From Roseiarcus sp035606915 (lineage in GTDB: Bacteria > Pseudomonadota > Alphaproteobacteria > Rhizobiales > Beijerinckiaceae): a stretch of 64,000 bases of DNA. Positions within the stretch are counted from its first letter, which is position 1. Every line of letters starts with the position of its first letter. Below the pieces are notes generated by a model. It ran no database searches. It had not been told where the DNA came from and saw nothing but the letters and a program-made list of their open reading frames with translations. The position numbers were made by a program, and so were the translations under genes. Shown in pieces: positions 18,335 to 26,417 of the stretch. The DNA lies in contig DATNDU010000112.1 of the NCBI GenBank assembly GCA_035606915.1, forward strand, positions 1-64,000. Direction: 5' to 3'.

Positions 18335-19293
18335 ACGACGAGCCGCCGCTTCGCCGCCTCGTACTCCGCCTTCAGTTTGTCAATGAACGCCGCCGCTGGG
18401 CCGGTCGCCTTCACCGCGCCGATGCCCTGGCCGGAGCCCCAGATGTCGCGCCACGCTTTGGCTTTGGAGCCGCCGGCGCTCTCGAAGTTCATCGTCTTGA
18501 TGTCGCCCTGCGGCAGGTTCTCGGGATCGAGCCCGGCGCGCTCGATCGAGGTGCGCAGGTAATTGCCATAGACGCCGGTGAACAGGTCGGAGCCGACGAT
18601 GTCGGCCGCCGCGCCGTCGACGATCGCCTGCTTGTATTCCGGCGCGGCGCGCGCCTCGTCGGTAGCGATGAAAGCCGAGCCGATATAGGCGAGATCCGCT
18701 CCCATCGCCTGCGCCGCCAGCACCGCGCCGCCGGTGGCGATGGCGCCGGAAAGCACCAGCGGCCCGTCGAACCATTCGCGCGTCTCATGCACGAAGGCGA
18801 AGGGCGAGAAGCGGCCGGCGTGGCCGCCGGCGCCGGCGGCGACGCAGATCAGCCCGGTCGCGCCCTTCTCGATCGCCTTGTGGGCGAAAGTCTGGTTGAC
18901 GACATCGTGCAAAATCGTGCCGCCGTAGCCTTTCACCGCCTCGTTGACGTCCGCGCGCGCGCCGAGCGAAGTGATGACGATCGGCGCCTTCCATTTGACG
19001 GTGAGTTCGAGATCCTGCTCAAGCCGCAGGTTGGAGCGATGCACGATCTGGTTGACGGCGAAAGGCGCCGAAGGCGCCTCGGGATGCGCCTTATCGTGCG
19101 CGGCGAGCGCCTCGGTGATCTCGTGCAGCCATTCGTCGAGTTGGCTCAGCGGGCGGGCGTTGAGCGCGGGGAAGGCGCCGACGATGCCGGCCTTGCATTG
19201 CGCGATCACCAGCGCCGGATGCGAGATGATGAACAGCGGTGCGCCGATCACCGGCAGCCGCAGTCGGCCTTGCAGGGCGGGGGGCAGGGACAT
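18331..19293 (-). CDS. Nitronate monooxygenase
   Basis: A 320-residue FMN-dependent TIM-barrel enzyme of the 2-nitropropane dioxygenase family, which oxidises alkyl nitronates such as propionate-3-nitronate. Family features are PVIGAPLFIISHPAL at the start, the glycine/histidine motif GAGGHAGRFSPF with the catalytic histidine, and the flavin-phosphate region GAVLAAQAMGADLAYIGSAF (19-20 residues). The start at 19293 is preferred because GGAG lies upstream; ATG 19320 has no such site. The role is detoxification of nitronates. Confidence 0.9.
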   Translation of the reverse strand: MSLPPALQGRLRLPVIGAPLFIISHPALVIAQCKAGIVGAFPALNARPLSQLDEWLHEITEALAAHDKAHPEAPSAPFAVNQIVHRSNLRLEQDLELTVKWKAPIVITSLGARADVNEAVKGYGGTILHDVVNQTFAHKAIEKGATGLICVAAGAGGHAGRFSPFAFVHETREWFDGPLVLSGAIATGGAVLAAQAMGADLAYIGSAFIATDEARAAPEYKQAIVDGAAADIVGSDLFTGVYGNYLRTSIERAGLDPENLPQGDIKTMNFESAGGSKAKAWRDIWGSGQGIGAVKATGPAAAFIDKLKAEYEAAKRRLVV

Positions 19294-19355
19294 GCGTTGC
19301 GCTCCACGATATTCGTTCATAGATAAACTAACGACGCGGCGGCCGGCAACCGCCA

Positions 19356-20222
19356 TCAAGTCGGCGCGGTCACCCAATCGACGATGAATTCGCCCTGGCC
19401 GGCGCGGGTCAGCAACTTCGTCAGATAAGGCATGAGCAGGCGCGCCTCCTCGACGAGCCCGTAGGGCGGGTTGACGATCAGGAGGCCGCTGCGGTGCAGC
19501 GGCGCCGGTGAATACGGCCCCGGCGCCACCGCGCCGACGTCAAGCTCCAGGCCCAGCACATCTGGCGCCCCAAGGGCGCGAATCGCATTGAGGAAGCGCG
19601 CGTCGTCGAGCCCGCCCTTGATCGGCCGCCACACGAGATAGACGCCGCGCGGCCATTTGCCGAGCGCCTTGGCCAGCGCGGCGATCGCCTTGGCCGCTTC
19701 GTCCGGTGCTTCGTAGGGCGGGTCGATCAGCGCCAGGCCGCGCCGCTCCGGCGGCGGCAGATAGGCGTTGAGGCTCATGTAACCGTCGGCGCTGGAGATG
19801 CGCAGCCGGCGGTCGCGGCCGAGCGCGCTCATCAGACGCTCATATTCGCGCGGGTGCGCCTCGCACAAAGCGATGCGGTCGTCGCGGCGCAGCAAGCTTT
19901 GCGCGATCGCCGGCGAGCCGGGATAGGAGAGCGGCCGGCCGGTTTCGGGGTCGAAGCCGCCGACGGCGGCGATATAGGGGGCGAGCAGATCGGCGATCGG
20001 CGCCGGCGGCTTGGCCTTCAGCAGCCGTGCTATGCCGTCGCGCCATTCCGGCGAGCGGCGGCCAGCGTCGTCTTCGAGATCATAGCGGCCGGCGCCGGCG
20101 TGGGTGTCGATGAAGCGCAGCGGCGCCGGCTTCTTGATGAGATAGGCGAGCGCACGGGTCAGCAGCACATGCTTGAACACGTCGGCGAAATTGCCGGCGT
20201 GGAAGCCGTGGCGATAATTCAT
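19356..20222 (-). CDS. rlmJ: 23S rRNA (adenine-2030-N6)-methyltransferase
   Basis: A 288-residue SAM-dependent methyltransferase that modifies A2030 of 23S rRNA. It has the typical N-terminus MNYRHGFHAGNFADVFKH, a SAM-binding segment FIDTHAGAGRYDL and the catalytic LIDPPYE motif (DPPY). Its start codon overlaps the stop of the RNase T2 gene by 4 bp, so it is the last gene of a minus-strand unit that begins with a secreted protein. Confidence 0.93.
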   Translation of the reverse strand: MNYRHGFHAGNFADVFKHVLLTRALAYLIKKPAPLRFIDTHAGAGRYDLEDDAGRRSPEWRDGIARLLKAKPPAPIADLLAPYIAAVGGFDPETGRPLSYPGSPAIAQSLLRRDDRIALCEAHPREYERLMSALGRDRRLRISSADGYMSLNAYLPPPERRGLALIDPPYEAPDEAAKAIAALAKALGKWPRGVYLVWRPIKGGLDDARFLNAIRALGAPDVLGLELDVGAVAPGPYSPAPLHRSGLLIVNPPYGLVEEARLLMPYLTKLLTRAGQGEFIVDWVTAPT

Positions 20223-20887
20223 CGGACCGGCGAGACTTGAATCGAATCGTCGCGACAGGAGCGGCGCGCCACCTTCGGGCAGCGGGCGAAGGCGCGCAGA
20301 TCCGGCGTCAGGCAGAAACGCACGTCGATGAGTTCGCCGCGCTCGCAGGTGACCGCCATGCTGGCGTTGGTCAGATTGGCGTTGGCGGCGGCGAATTGCC
20401 GCACGATCTCGCGCGGCGAGACGGAGAAGCGCGTGCGCGGGCTGACAAAGGCCGGCGGGATGGCGAATTCGTCTCGGGCGTACTGGACGGCGCGGAAATA
20501 ATGCGTGGCGTCGAGTCCGGTGCAGGTTCCGTGCTCGCGCCATTCGTGCAGGGCGAGCCCGCGCGACGGGTAGACGCGCTGGCCGAGCGCCAGCGCAGTC
20601 GAGGCGATATAGTTCGGGCTAAGGCCGCAGGCGCTGGGATCGCGCCCGTAGGCGCTATCCGGCCACAGCCCATGGGTGACGAAGCCGGCGCCGGAGCCGA
20701 CATCGCATTGCTGCGGCGCTTTGTTCGCGCCGCCAGTATCGCAAAAGCCCGGCGACCAGGACAGCGTCAGCACGTAATAATCGAACGGGGCGGTGGCGAC
20801 GAGATCGGCGGGCGTCGGGCCGGCGAGCGCCGCCGCCGCCGTCGCCAGCCACAGCGCCGCCGCGAGCAGGACGGCGCGCGGCGCCAT
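20219..20887 (-). CDS. Ribonuclease T2 family protein, secreted
   Basis: A 222-residue endoribonuclease with a signal peptide (residues 1-22, ending ALAGP). Both active-site segments are present: CAS I FVTHGLWPD (His72) and CAS II HEWREHGTC (Glu115, His119). It is likely periplasmic, cleaving RNA through 2',3'-cyclic phosphates. The start at 20887 shares a TGATG junction with the upstream gene and its end overlaps rlmJ, so the three are translated as a unit. A periplasmic RNase coupled to an rRNA methyltransferase is an odd pairing. Confidence 0.92.
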   Translation of the reverse strand: MAPRAVLLAAALWLATAAAALAGPTPADLVATAPFDYYVLTLSWSPGFCDTGGANKAPQQCDVGSGAGFVTHGLWPDSAYGRDPSACGLSPNYIASTALALGQRVYPSRGLALHEWREHGTCTGLDATHYFRAVQYARDEFAIPPAFVSPRTRFSVSPREIVRQFAAANANLTNASMAVTCERGELIDVRFCLTPDLRAFARCPKVARRSCRDDSIQVSPVR

Positions 20888-21369
20888 CAATACTTCTCGA
20901 CCAGCGCCGCCGAGCCGAGACTGCGCTCGGCGAACGGCCGCAACGAGCTGCACGCCGGCGAATAGGCGAACAGCCGGTCGAGCCCGACGACGCACCATTC
21001 GACGCCGTCGCCGATGCCGATGATGCCCTGCGCTTCCTCGATGTCGTAGATCACGGTATGCACGCTATCGTCGCTGAGATGGCCGCGGGCGATGCAATAG
21101 CGGCGCGGGATATATTCGACGCCATTGCCGCGGTAGCTCAACTCGCGCACGCGGTCGAAGCCGGTGATCTGGAGGTCCTGTTTCCAATAAGCGTTCTGCG
21201 TGGTGCGGAACACGCTCTGGATGCGATCGAGCACCGCCTCCGCGTCGCATTGATAGAGATTGCCGACATAGGGCGAGAAACGCTGCTCGGCCGGGTCGGC
21301 GTATTCGCTGTCGGCCCTGGCCGCCGCCGATAGGCAGAGCAGGGCCAAAACCATAACCGCGCGCCTCAT
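20887..21369 (-). CDS. Secreted protein of unknown function
   Basis: A 160-residue protein with a signal peptide (MRRAVMVLALLCLSAAARA, cleavage near residue 19). The mature part has conserved-looking cysteines (QCDAEAV, RYCIARG, EWCVVGL, PACSSL) that could form two disulfides. The start at 21369 has AAGGGTGA upstream. The gene is coupled to the RNase T2 gene by a TGATG overlap and lies about 120 bp downstream of atpF on the same strand. No family was recognised beyond a resemblance to small exported alphaproteobacterial proteins. Confidence 0.65.
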   Translation of the reverse strand: MRRAVMVLALLCLSAAARADSEYADPAEQRFSPYVGNLYQCDAEAVLDRIQSVFRTTQNAYWKQDLQITGFDRVRELSYRGNGVEYIPRRYCIARGHLSDDSVHTVIYDIEEAQGIIGIGDGVEWCVVGLDRLFAYSPACSSLRPFAERSLGSAALVEKY

Positions 21370-21490
21370 GTCATCACCCTTCAAGCGATTCCGCCAAGCG
21401 ACTCTTCCACTCGCATCAGACGAGCAAGCGCCGCGCCGGTCAAGCCGAGCGCGGCGCGAATTTCGACCGCTGCGGCGCGGGCGCCACAGT

Positions 21491-21970
21491 TCAGTTGAGA
21501 CGGGCCTTGAGCGCGCCGATCTCCTTCGCCACCAGGGCCGCGCCGCCCGTCCCCGCCGTCTCGCCGCGCAGCAGGATCTCGGCGGCGCGGGCGGCGTGGT
21601 CGGCGGCGGCGGCGCGCACGTCGGCGGTCGCCTGCGCTTCGGCGAAGGCGATCTTGGCCTCGGCCTGTTTGGTGCGGCGGGCGACGAACTCCTCCATGCG
21701 CGCGGCAGCGTCCTTGGCGAGTTGCTCGGCCTGCACACGCGCCTCGGCGACGATCGCCGTCGCTTGCGCCTCGGCCTCCGCGCGCTTGCGCTCGAAGCTC
21801 GCCAGCAGCGCCTGCGCCTCGTGGCGTAACTTCGCCGCCTGGGCGAGTTCGTCGGCGATGGCCTTGCCGCGCGCGTCGAGCCCGTTCAGCACCGTTTTGT
21901 GTACGCCAAAATGGTACAGCACGAAGACGAAGACCAGAAAGCCCAGCAGGACGAAAAATTCAGCTTCCAT
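21491..21970 (-). CDS. atpF: ATP synthase F0 subunit b
   Basis: A 159-residue stator subunit with one N-terminal membrane helix (residues 5-20, FFVLLGFLVFVFVLYHFG) and a long charged coiled coil (about 30-150) that reaches the F1 head. It is the last of the F0 genes, 10 bp after b'. Having both b and b' is typical of Alphaproteobacteria and photosynthetic bacteria. Confidence 0.93.
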   Translation of the reverse strand: MEAEFFVLLGFLVFVFVLYHFGVHKTVLNGLDARGKAIADELAQAAKLRHEAQALLASFERKRAEAEAQATAIVAEARVQAEQLAKDAAARMEEFVARRTKQAEAKIAFAEAQATADVRAAAADHAARAAEILLRGETAGTGGAALVAKEIGALKARLN

Positions 21971-21980
21971 CTCGTCCTCC

Positions 21981-22526
21981 TCAAGCGGCCGCGGAGGCGT
22001 CGACGGCCTTGGCCACTTCGGCGGCCTTCGGCGCGCGGCCGATCAGCCGCTCGACGATGGCCGGGGTGGCGTCGGCGGCGATCGCCTTGACATTGCTCAT
22101 CGCGGCGGCGCGCGTGGCGGCGATGCGCTGTTCAGCCTCGGCCATTTTGGCGGCGAGCTGGTCGTCGAGCGCTTTGCGCCGGACGTCGGTCTCGGCGGCA
22201 GTCTTGTCGCGCGCCGCCTGCGCCGTCGCCTGCGCGTCGGCGCGCGCCTTGGCGAGCGCTTTCTCATGCTCGGCGACAGCGGCGTCGGCCTTGGCCTGCA
22301 TCGCCGTCGCCTCGTCGATGTCTTTGGCGATGCGCTCGCGACGCGCGTGGATGACGCCGCCGACGGCCGGCAGGAAGCGCTTCGACAGGTAATAGTACAT
22401 CGCCCCGAAGATTACTGCAAACCACAGAATCTGCGAGGGAAACGTGCTGGCGTCGAACGGGGGGAACGTAATGTGGCCAGCGTCCTGGCCAACTTGCGCT
22501 GTGGTATTCGTTGTTGTGGTGGCCAT
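21981..22526 (-). CDS. atpG: ATP synthase F0 subunit b'
   Basis: A 181-residue second stator subunit (b' type). It has a Thr/Asn-rich N-terminal extension, the segment FPPFDASTFPSQILWFAVI leading into the membrane helix (about residues 33-50), and a long coiled coil. It pairs with b to form a heterodimeric stalk. It follows atpE after a 78-bp gap that contains a hairpin with a UUCG loop. Confidence 0.92.
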   Translation of the reverse strand: MATTTTNTTAQVGQDAGHITFPPFDASTFPSQILWFAVIFGAMYYYLSKRFLPAVGGVIHARRERIAKDIDEATAMQAKADAAVAEHEKALAKARADAQATAQAARDKTAAETDVRRKALDDQLAAKMAEAEQRIAATRAAAMSNVKAIAADATPAIVERLIGRAPKAAEVAKAVDASAAA

Positions 22527-22557
22527 CGGGCGCCTCGGCTGACGGTCTTAAGCGGCG

Positions 22558-22579
22558 GAGCGACGACGAATCGTCGCTC
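22558..22579 (-). other. Intercistronic hairpin between atpE and the b' gene
   Basis: Perfect 9-bp stem GAGCGACGA / TCGTCGCTC. On the transcribed (minus) strand the loop reads TTCG, i.e. a stable UUCG tetraloop. No T run follows, so it is more likely an mRNA-stabilising or processing structure than a terminator. It could keep atpE message more abundant, as the c subunit is needed in many copies. Confidence 0.55.
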
Positions 22580-22604
22580 TCTATGGTTCCGACAGGCGTT
22601 GGCT

Positions 22605-22844
22605 TCAGACCACGAAAAGCAGCAGCAGCGCGATCAGCAGCGCGAAAATGCCGAGCGCTTCCGTCAGCGCGAAGCCAAGGATGAGGCGTCCAAACTGGCC
22701 CTCGACGGCGGACGGGTTGCGCAGCGCGCCGTTGAGGAACTGGCCGAACAGCGTGCCCACGCCGATACCGGCGGCGCCGGTGCCGATGGCGGCGAGGCCG
22801 GCGCCGATGTACTTGGCGGCGATCTCAATAGAATGGGGGTCCAT
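22605..22844 (-). CDS. atpE: ATP synthase F0 subunit c
   Basis: A 79-residue proteolipid forming the rotor ring: two membrane helices with a polar loop (RNPSAVEGQ) and the ion-binding glutamate in helix two (Glu62 in ALTEALGIF). The residues around it lack the Gln/Ser ligands typical of sodium-binding rings, which suits proton coupling. It follows atpB after 48 bp. Confidence 0.95.
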   Translation of the reverse strand: MDPHSIEIAAKYIGAGLAAIGTGAAGIGVGTLFGQFLNGALRNPSAVEGQFGRLILGFALTEALGIFALLIALLLLFVV

Positions 22845-22892
22845 ACGGTTGGCTCCTGGCTGTGCTTATGTTTTGCGGGAAGGATCGGCCGA

Positions 22893-23657
22893 TCAGTGGC
22901 CGGGGTGAAGCGCGTCGTTGAGATACATGCAGGTCAACATCGCGAATACGTAAGCCTGCAAGAGGGCGACGAGCAATTCGAGCGCTTCGAGGCCGATCAC
23001 CAAGAGGAACGGTGCGATGGCGAGCACCTTGAACGCCGCGCTCGCCGCCAACAGCATGACGACGAAGCCGCCGATCACGTTGACCATGATATGGCCGCCG
23101 AGCATGTTGGCGAACAGACGCACGGAATGGCTGACAGGCCGCGTGAAGAACGAGATGATCTCGATCGGAATCACCAGCGGCTTGATGTACCAGGGCACGC
23201 CCGACGGCGAGAACAGCTTGAAGAAGTGCAGCCCGTGCTGCGAAATGCCGTAGATCACCACAGTGAAGAACACCACCAGCGCCAACAGCACCGTGACGAT
23301 GATGTGGCTCGTCACCGTGAACGAGAACGGGAAGAAGCCGATCAGGTTGGCGAGCGTCACGAACATGAAGATGGTGAACACCAGCGGGAAGAACTTCATC
23401 GCTTCTTCGCCGGCCGCCGAGCGGACCATGCCTTCGACGAATTCGTAGGCCATTTCGCCGAGCGATTGCATCCGGCCCGGCACGCCGGGGGTGCCTTTGG
23501 CGGTCATCGACATCAGCCACAGCGTCACCGCCGCGATGATGGCCATGAAGATGGTCGAGGTGGTGATGGAGACGTCGTAATGACCCACCGTGATGCTGAG
23601 GTGCTTGGTCAGCGCGAACTGCTCGATCGGATTAAGCGCCGGTCCCGGTTCAGCCAC
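22893..23657 (-). CDS. atpB: ATP synthase F0 subunit a
   Basis: A 254-residue integral membrane subunit that forms the proton half-channels. The essential arginine lies in SVRLFANMLGGH (fourth helix region), and the C-terminal helices (LEALELLVALLQAYVFAML) carry the usual Glu/Gln residues. It is second in the operon after atpI, followed by atpE, b' and b. Confidence 0.95.
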   Translation of the reverse strand: MAEPGPALNPIEQFALTKHLSITVGHYDVSITTSTIFMAIIAAVTLWLMSMTAKGTPGVPGRMQSLGEMAYEFVEGMVRSAAGEEAMKFFPLVFTIFMFVTLANLIGFFPFSFTVTSHIIVTVLLALVVFFTVVIYGISQHGLHFFKLFSPSGVPWYIKPLVIPIEIISFFTRPVSHSVRLFANMLGGHIMVNVIGGFVVMLLAASAAFKVLAIAPFLLVIGLEALELLVALLQAYVFAMLTCMYLNDALHPGH

Positions 23658-23759
23658 GCGAAAATGCCCCCATCGTTCGCGCGTCAGTCGTCCTGAGCGC
23701 CGCGCGGCACGTCTCTATCCAAAGCCCTTGCGCCCGGCAAGCGCGATTTGTGAACGCCA

Positions 23760-24077
23760 TTACCCTTCTTTTGGACGAGTGGCGCGGATCACGCCCCAGA
23801 CGCCGGCGGCGAAGCCGAGGAGAAAGAAGATAATGAGGAACGCTGGCTTGGTGTGCAGCAAGCGGTCGAGCCCCCAGCCGACCGCCGTTCCGACGACGAC
23901 GGCGCCGATGAATTCGCTGACCGATTTCGTCGCCATCGACCACGCCGCGCCCGCCGAGCCGTCGCCGGGGGCAAGCGGGGCTTGCGCAACCGGCTTGCGC
24001 CGCACCGATTTGAGGTCGCCGGCGAGCTTGTCGAGCCGCGCCTTCAGCGCCTTCTCGTCGTCGCCGTCCGCCGCCAT
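23760..24077 (-). CDS. atpI: ATP synthase assembly factor AtpI
   Basis: A 105-residue protein with a charged N-terminal half (EKALKARLDKLAGDL) and two membrane helices (about residues 50-68 and 76-98, with GWGLDRLLHTKP between). It is of the AtpI/AtpZ type, which helps c-ring assembly. It is the first gene of the F0 operon. The start at 24077 (MAADGDD) is preferred; the longer frame runs into the divergent promoter. Confidence 0.88.
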   Translation of the reverse strand: MAADGDDEKALKARLDKLAGDLKSVRRKPVAQAPLAPGDGSAGAAWSMATKSVSEFIGAVVVGTAVGWGLDRLLHTKPAFLIIFFLLGFAAGVWGVIRATRPKEG

Positions 24078-24157
24078 GCTCGCGCCCTCCACATCGGCGT
24101 GGCTTGACCGCTCGGGCGGTGTTTGGCAAGGGCAGGCCGGCATTTACGGAGCCGGGC

Positions 24158-24826
24158 ATGAGCAGGTCGCCGGGGCGCGGCGGCGCCTATTTTCAAACGG
24201 TTGTCCGGCGCCCACGGCTGCTCATCGGGGTGGCGGTCGGCGTCGCCGCCTATTTGTTGGCGTTCGAACCGATGCGCGAGGCGACGCGGGCGCTGATCGG
24301 CTGGAACGCCGGGGCCTGGACTTTCATCGCGCTCATTTGCCAGATGATGCTGCGCGGCGGCGCGCTGACCGAACATGCGGCGCAGGAGGACGAGAAGCCG
24401 GCGGCGCTGCTGACGATAACCGTCGTCGCCGCCATTATGGCGCTGGCGGCCATCGTTTGGGAGCTTGGGCCGGTCAAGGACATGAAGGGCGCGGCCAAGG
24501 CGCTGCATCTGTCGCTGGTCGGCCTGACCATCCTGTCGAGCTGGGCCTTCATCCACATGATGTTCGCGCTGCATTATGCGGCACAGTTCTATGCGACGGC
24601 GGGCGACGATGTGCGCGGCGGCTTCCTGTTTCCCGATTGCGAGACGCCGGGCTGGGCCGAGTTCTGCTATGAGTCGTTCACCATCGGCTGCGCCTGCGCC
24701 ACGGCGGACGTCAACCTGACGACGCGCGGGGCGCGGGTGATCTGCCTGATCCAGGGCATCATCGCGTTTTTCTTCAACACCATCATCCTGGCGCTGACGA
24801 TCAACATCGGCGCCGGGCTGTTCTGA
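24158..24826 (+). CDS. DUF1345 membrane protein
   Basis: A 222-residue integral membrane protein with five or so helices and the family segments MHMMFALHYA-like (HMMFALHYAAQFY) and FCYESFTIGCACATADV near the C-terminus. The function of DUF1345 is unknown. The start ATG at 24158 follows GGAG. It is divergent from atpI and lies 13 bp before hisS, so the two might share a transcript. Confidence 0.85.
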   Translation: MSRSPGRGGAYFQTVVRRPRLLIGVAVGVAAYLLAFEPMREATRALIGWNAGAWTFIALICQMMLRGGALTEHAAQEDEKPAALLTITVVAAIMALAAIVWELGPVKDMKGAAKALHLSLVGLTILSSWAFIHMMFALHYAAQFYATAGDDVRGGFLFPDCETPGWAEFCYESFTIGCACATADVNLTTRGARVICLIQGIIAFFFNTIILALTINIGAGLF

Positions 24827-24839
24827 GCAAGGTTTGGGT

Positions 24840-26417
24840 ATGAGCGACAATTCACGGGTCGAGGCGGTCAAGCCGCGCGGGTTCGCCGACCGCGACGCCG
24901 CCGACATCGCCGCCGCCGAGGCGATGATGGCCAAGATCCGCGAGGTTTATGAGCTTTATGGCTTCGAGCCGGTAGAAACGCCGTTCGTCGAATATACCCA
25001 GGCGCTCGGCAAGTTCCTGCCCGATCAGGACCGGCCGAACGAGGGCGTGTTCTCTTTCCAGGACGATGACGCGCAGTGGCTATCGCTGCGCTACGATCTC
25101 ACGGCGCCGTTGGCGCGCTATGTCGCCGAACACTACGAGCGGCTGCCGAAGCCCTATCGCAGCTATCGCGCCGGCTGGGTGTTTCGCAACGAGAAGCCGG
25201 GGCCGGGCCGGTTTCGGCAGTTCATGCAGTTCGACGCCGATACCGTGGGGGCGTCGTCGCCGGCGGCCGACGCCGAGATCTGCATGATGGCGGCGGATTG
25301 CCTGGAGGCGCTGGGCATTCCGCGCGGGTCTTACGTCGTGAAGGTCAACAACCGCAAGGTGCTCGACGGCGTGATGGAGGCCATCGGGCTTGGCGGAGCG
25401 GAGAACGCCGGGCGAAGGCTGACGGTGCTCAGGGCGATAGATAAGCTGGATCGGCTGGGGCCGGAGGGCGTGCGGGCGCTGCTCGGGGCGGGGCGCAAGG
25501 ACGAGAGCGGGGATTTTACCAAGGGGGCGGGGCTGGACGAGTCCGAAACTAAACAGATCATTTCGCTATTCGAGATTGAACGGTGGGCAAACGAACAAAA
25601 GGAAAAAATATTCCTCAGCGGGTTACCAGATGACAAAATGCGAGAGCAAAATTTCGACGCGGGAAATGTCATACAAGCCTTTGTGGAACTCGTGGGTGAC
25701 TCTACAAGTGGGCAAGAGGGCGTGAACGAGTTGAATTCTATTTGGGATTTGATTGAAGCGTCTGGCTACAATGACGGACGAGTGAAAATCGACCCCTCCG
25801 TCGTTCGCGGCCTCGAATATTACACCGGCCCCGTCTTCGAGGCCGAACTGACCTTCGAGGTCAAAGACGAGCACGGCCGGCCCGTTCGTTTCGGCTCGGT
25901 CGGCGGCGGCGGCCGATATGACGGCCTCGTCGCGCGCTTCCGGCCCGACCCGGTGCCCGCGACCGGCTTCTCCATCGGCGTGTCGCGGCTGCTGTCGGCC
26001 CTGAAGCAGATCGACAGCCCCATCGTCGCGCAAGCGCGCAAGCCCGGCCCGGTCGTCGTGCTGGCGATGGATAAGGAGCGCATGGCCGATTACCAGAAAC
26101 TCGTCAAAACCCTGCGCGACAACAACATCCCTGCCGAAATCTACCTCGGCGAGGGCAAGATGAACGCGCAGCTTAAATACGCCGACAAGCGGGGCTCGCT
26201 GTGCGCCATCATCCAGGGCTCGAACGAGCGCGAGGCGGCGGGCGGCCCGCAGGTCGTCATCCGCGATCTCGCGCTCGGCGCCGAACTCGCCAAGGCCAAC
26301 AAGGATCGCGCCGATTATCTGGAGATGCGCGCCCGCGCCCAGGTCGCCGCGCCTGAGGCCGAATTGGTTGAGCACGTGCGCGCCGTCATCGCGCGCCGCG
26401 GCGCGCCGTTGCTTTAG
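24840..26417 (+). CDS. hisS: Histidine-tRNA ligase, with an AT-rich internal segment
   Basis: A 525-residue class II aminoacyl-tRNA synthetase that charges tRNA-His. It has motif 2 (RAGWVFRNEKPGPGRFRQF), the histidine-specific motif VVRGLEYYTGPVFE, motif 3 around GFSIGVSRLL and a C-terminal anticodon-binding domain (from about AQARKPGP). The start ATG at 24840 follows AAGG. The part encoded by about 25540-25795 (the variable insertion domain, SETKQIISLF to GYNDGRVKI) is far more AT-rich than the rest: by hand count 82 of 180 bases are G or C at 25561-25740, against well over two thirds on both sides. The frame stays open and the catalytic motifs are intact, so the enzyme should work. Confidence 0.93.
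   Translation: MSDNSRVEAVKPRGFADRDAADIAAAEAMMAKIREVYELYGFEPVETPFVEYTQALGKFLPDQDRPNEGVFSFQDDDAQWLSLRYDLTAPLARYVAEHYERLPKPYRSYRAGWVFRNEKPGPGRFRQFMQFDADTVGASSPAADAEICMMAADCLEALGIPRGSYVVKVNNRKVLDGVMEAIGLGGAENAGRRLTVLRAIDKLDRLGPEGVRALLGAGRKDESGDFTKGAGLDESETKQIISLFEIERWANEQKEKIFLSGLPDDKMREQNFDAGNVIQAFVELVGDSTSGQEGVNELNSIWDLIEASGYNDGRVKIDPSVVRGLEYYTGPVFEAELTFEVKDEHGRPVRFGSVGGGGRYDGLVARFRPDPVPATGFSIGVSRLLSALKQIDSPIVAQARKPGPVVVLAMDKERMADYQKLVKTLRDNNIPAEIYLGEGKMNAQLKYADKRGSLCAIIQGSNEREAAGGPQVVIRDLALGAELAKANKDRADYLEMRARAQVAAPEAELVEHVRAVIARRGAPLL

Noticed and set aside
17846..19293. Flavin reductase and nitronate monooxygenase as a two-component oxygenase
   Set aside because: The genes are convergent, not an operon, and nitronate monooxygenase does not need an external reductase.
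21495..23696. 733-residue open frame opposite to the F0 ATP synthase genes
   Set aside because: It runs antisense to several certain genes and has a low-complexity composition.
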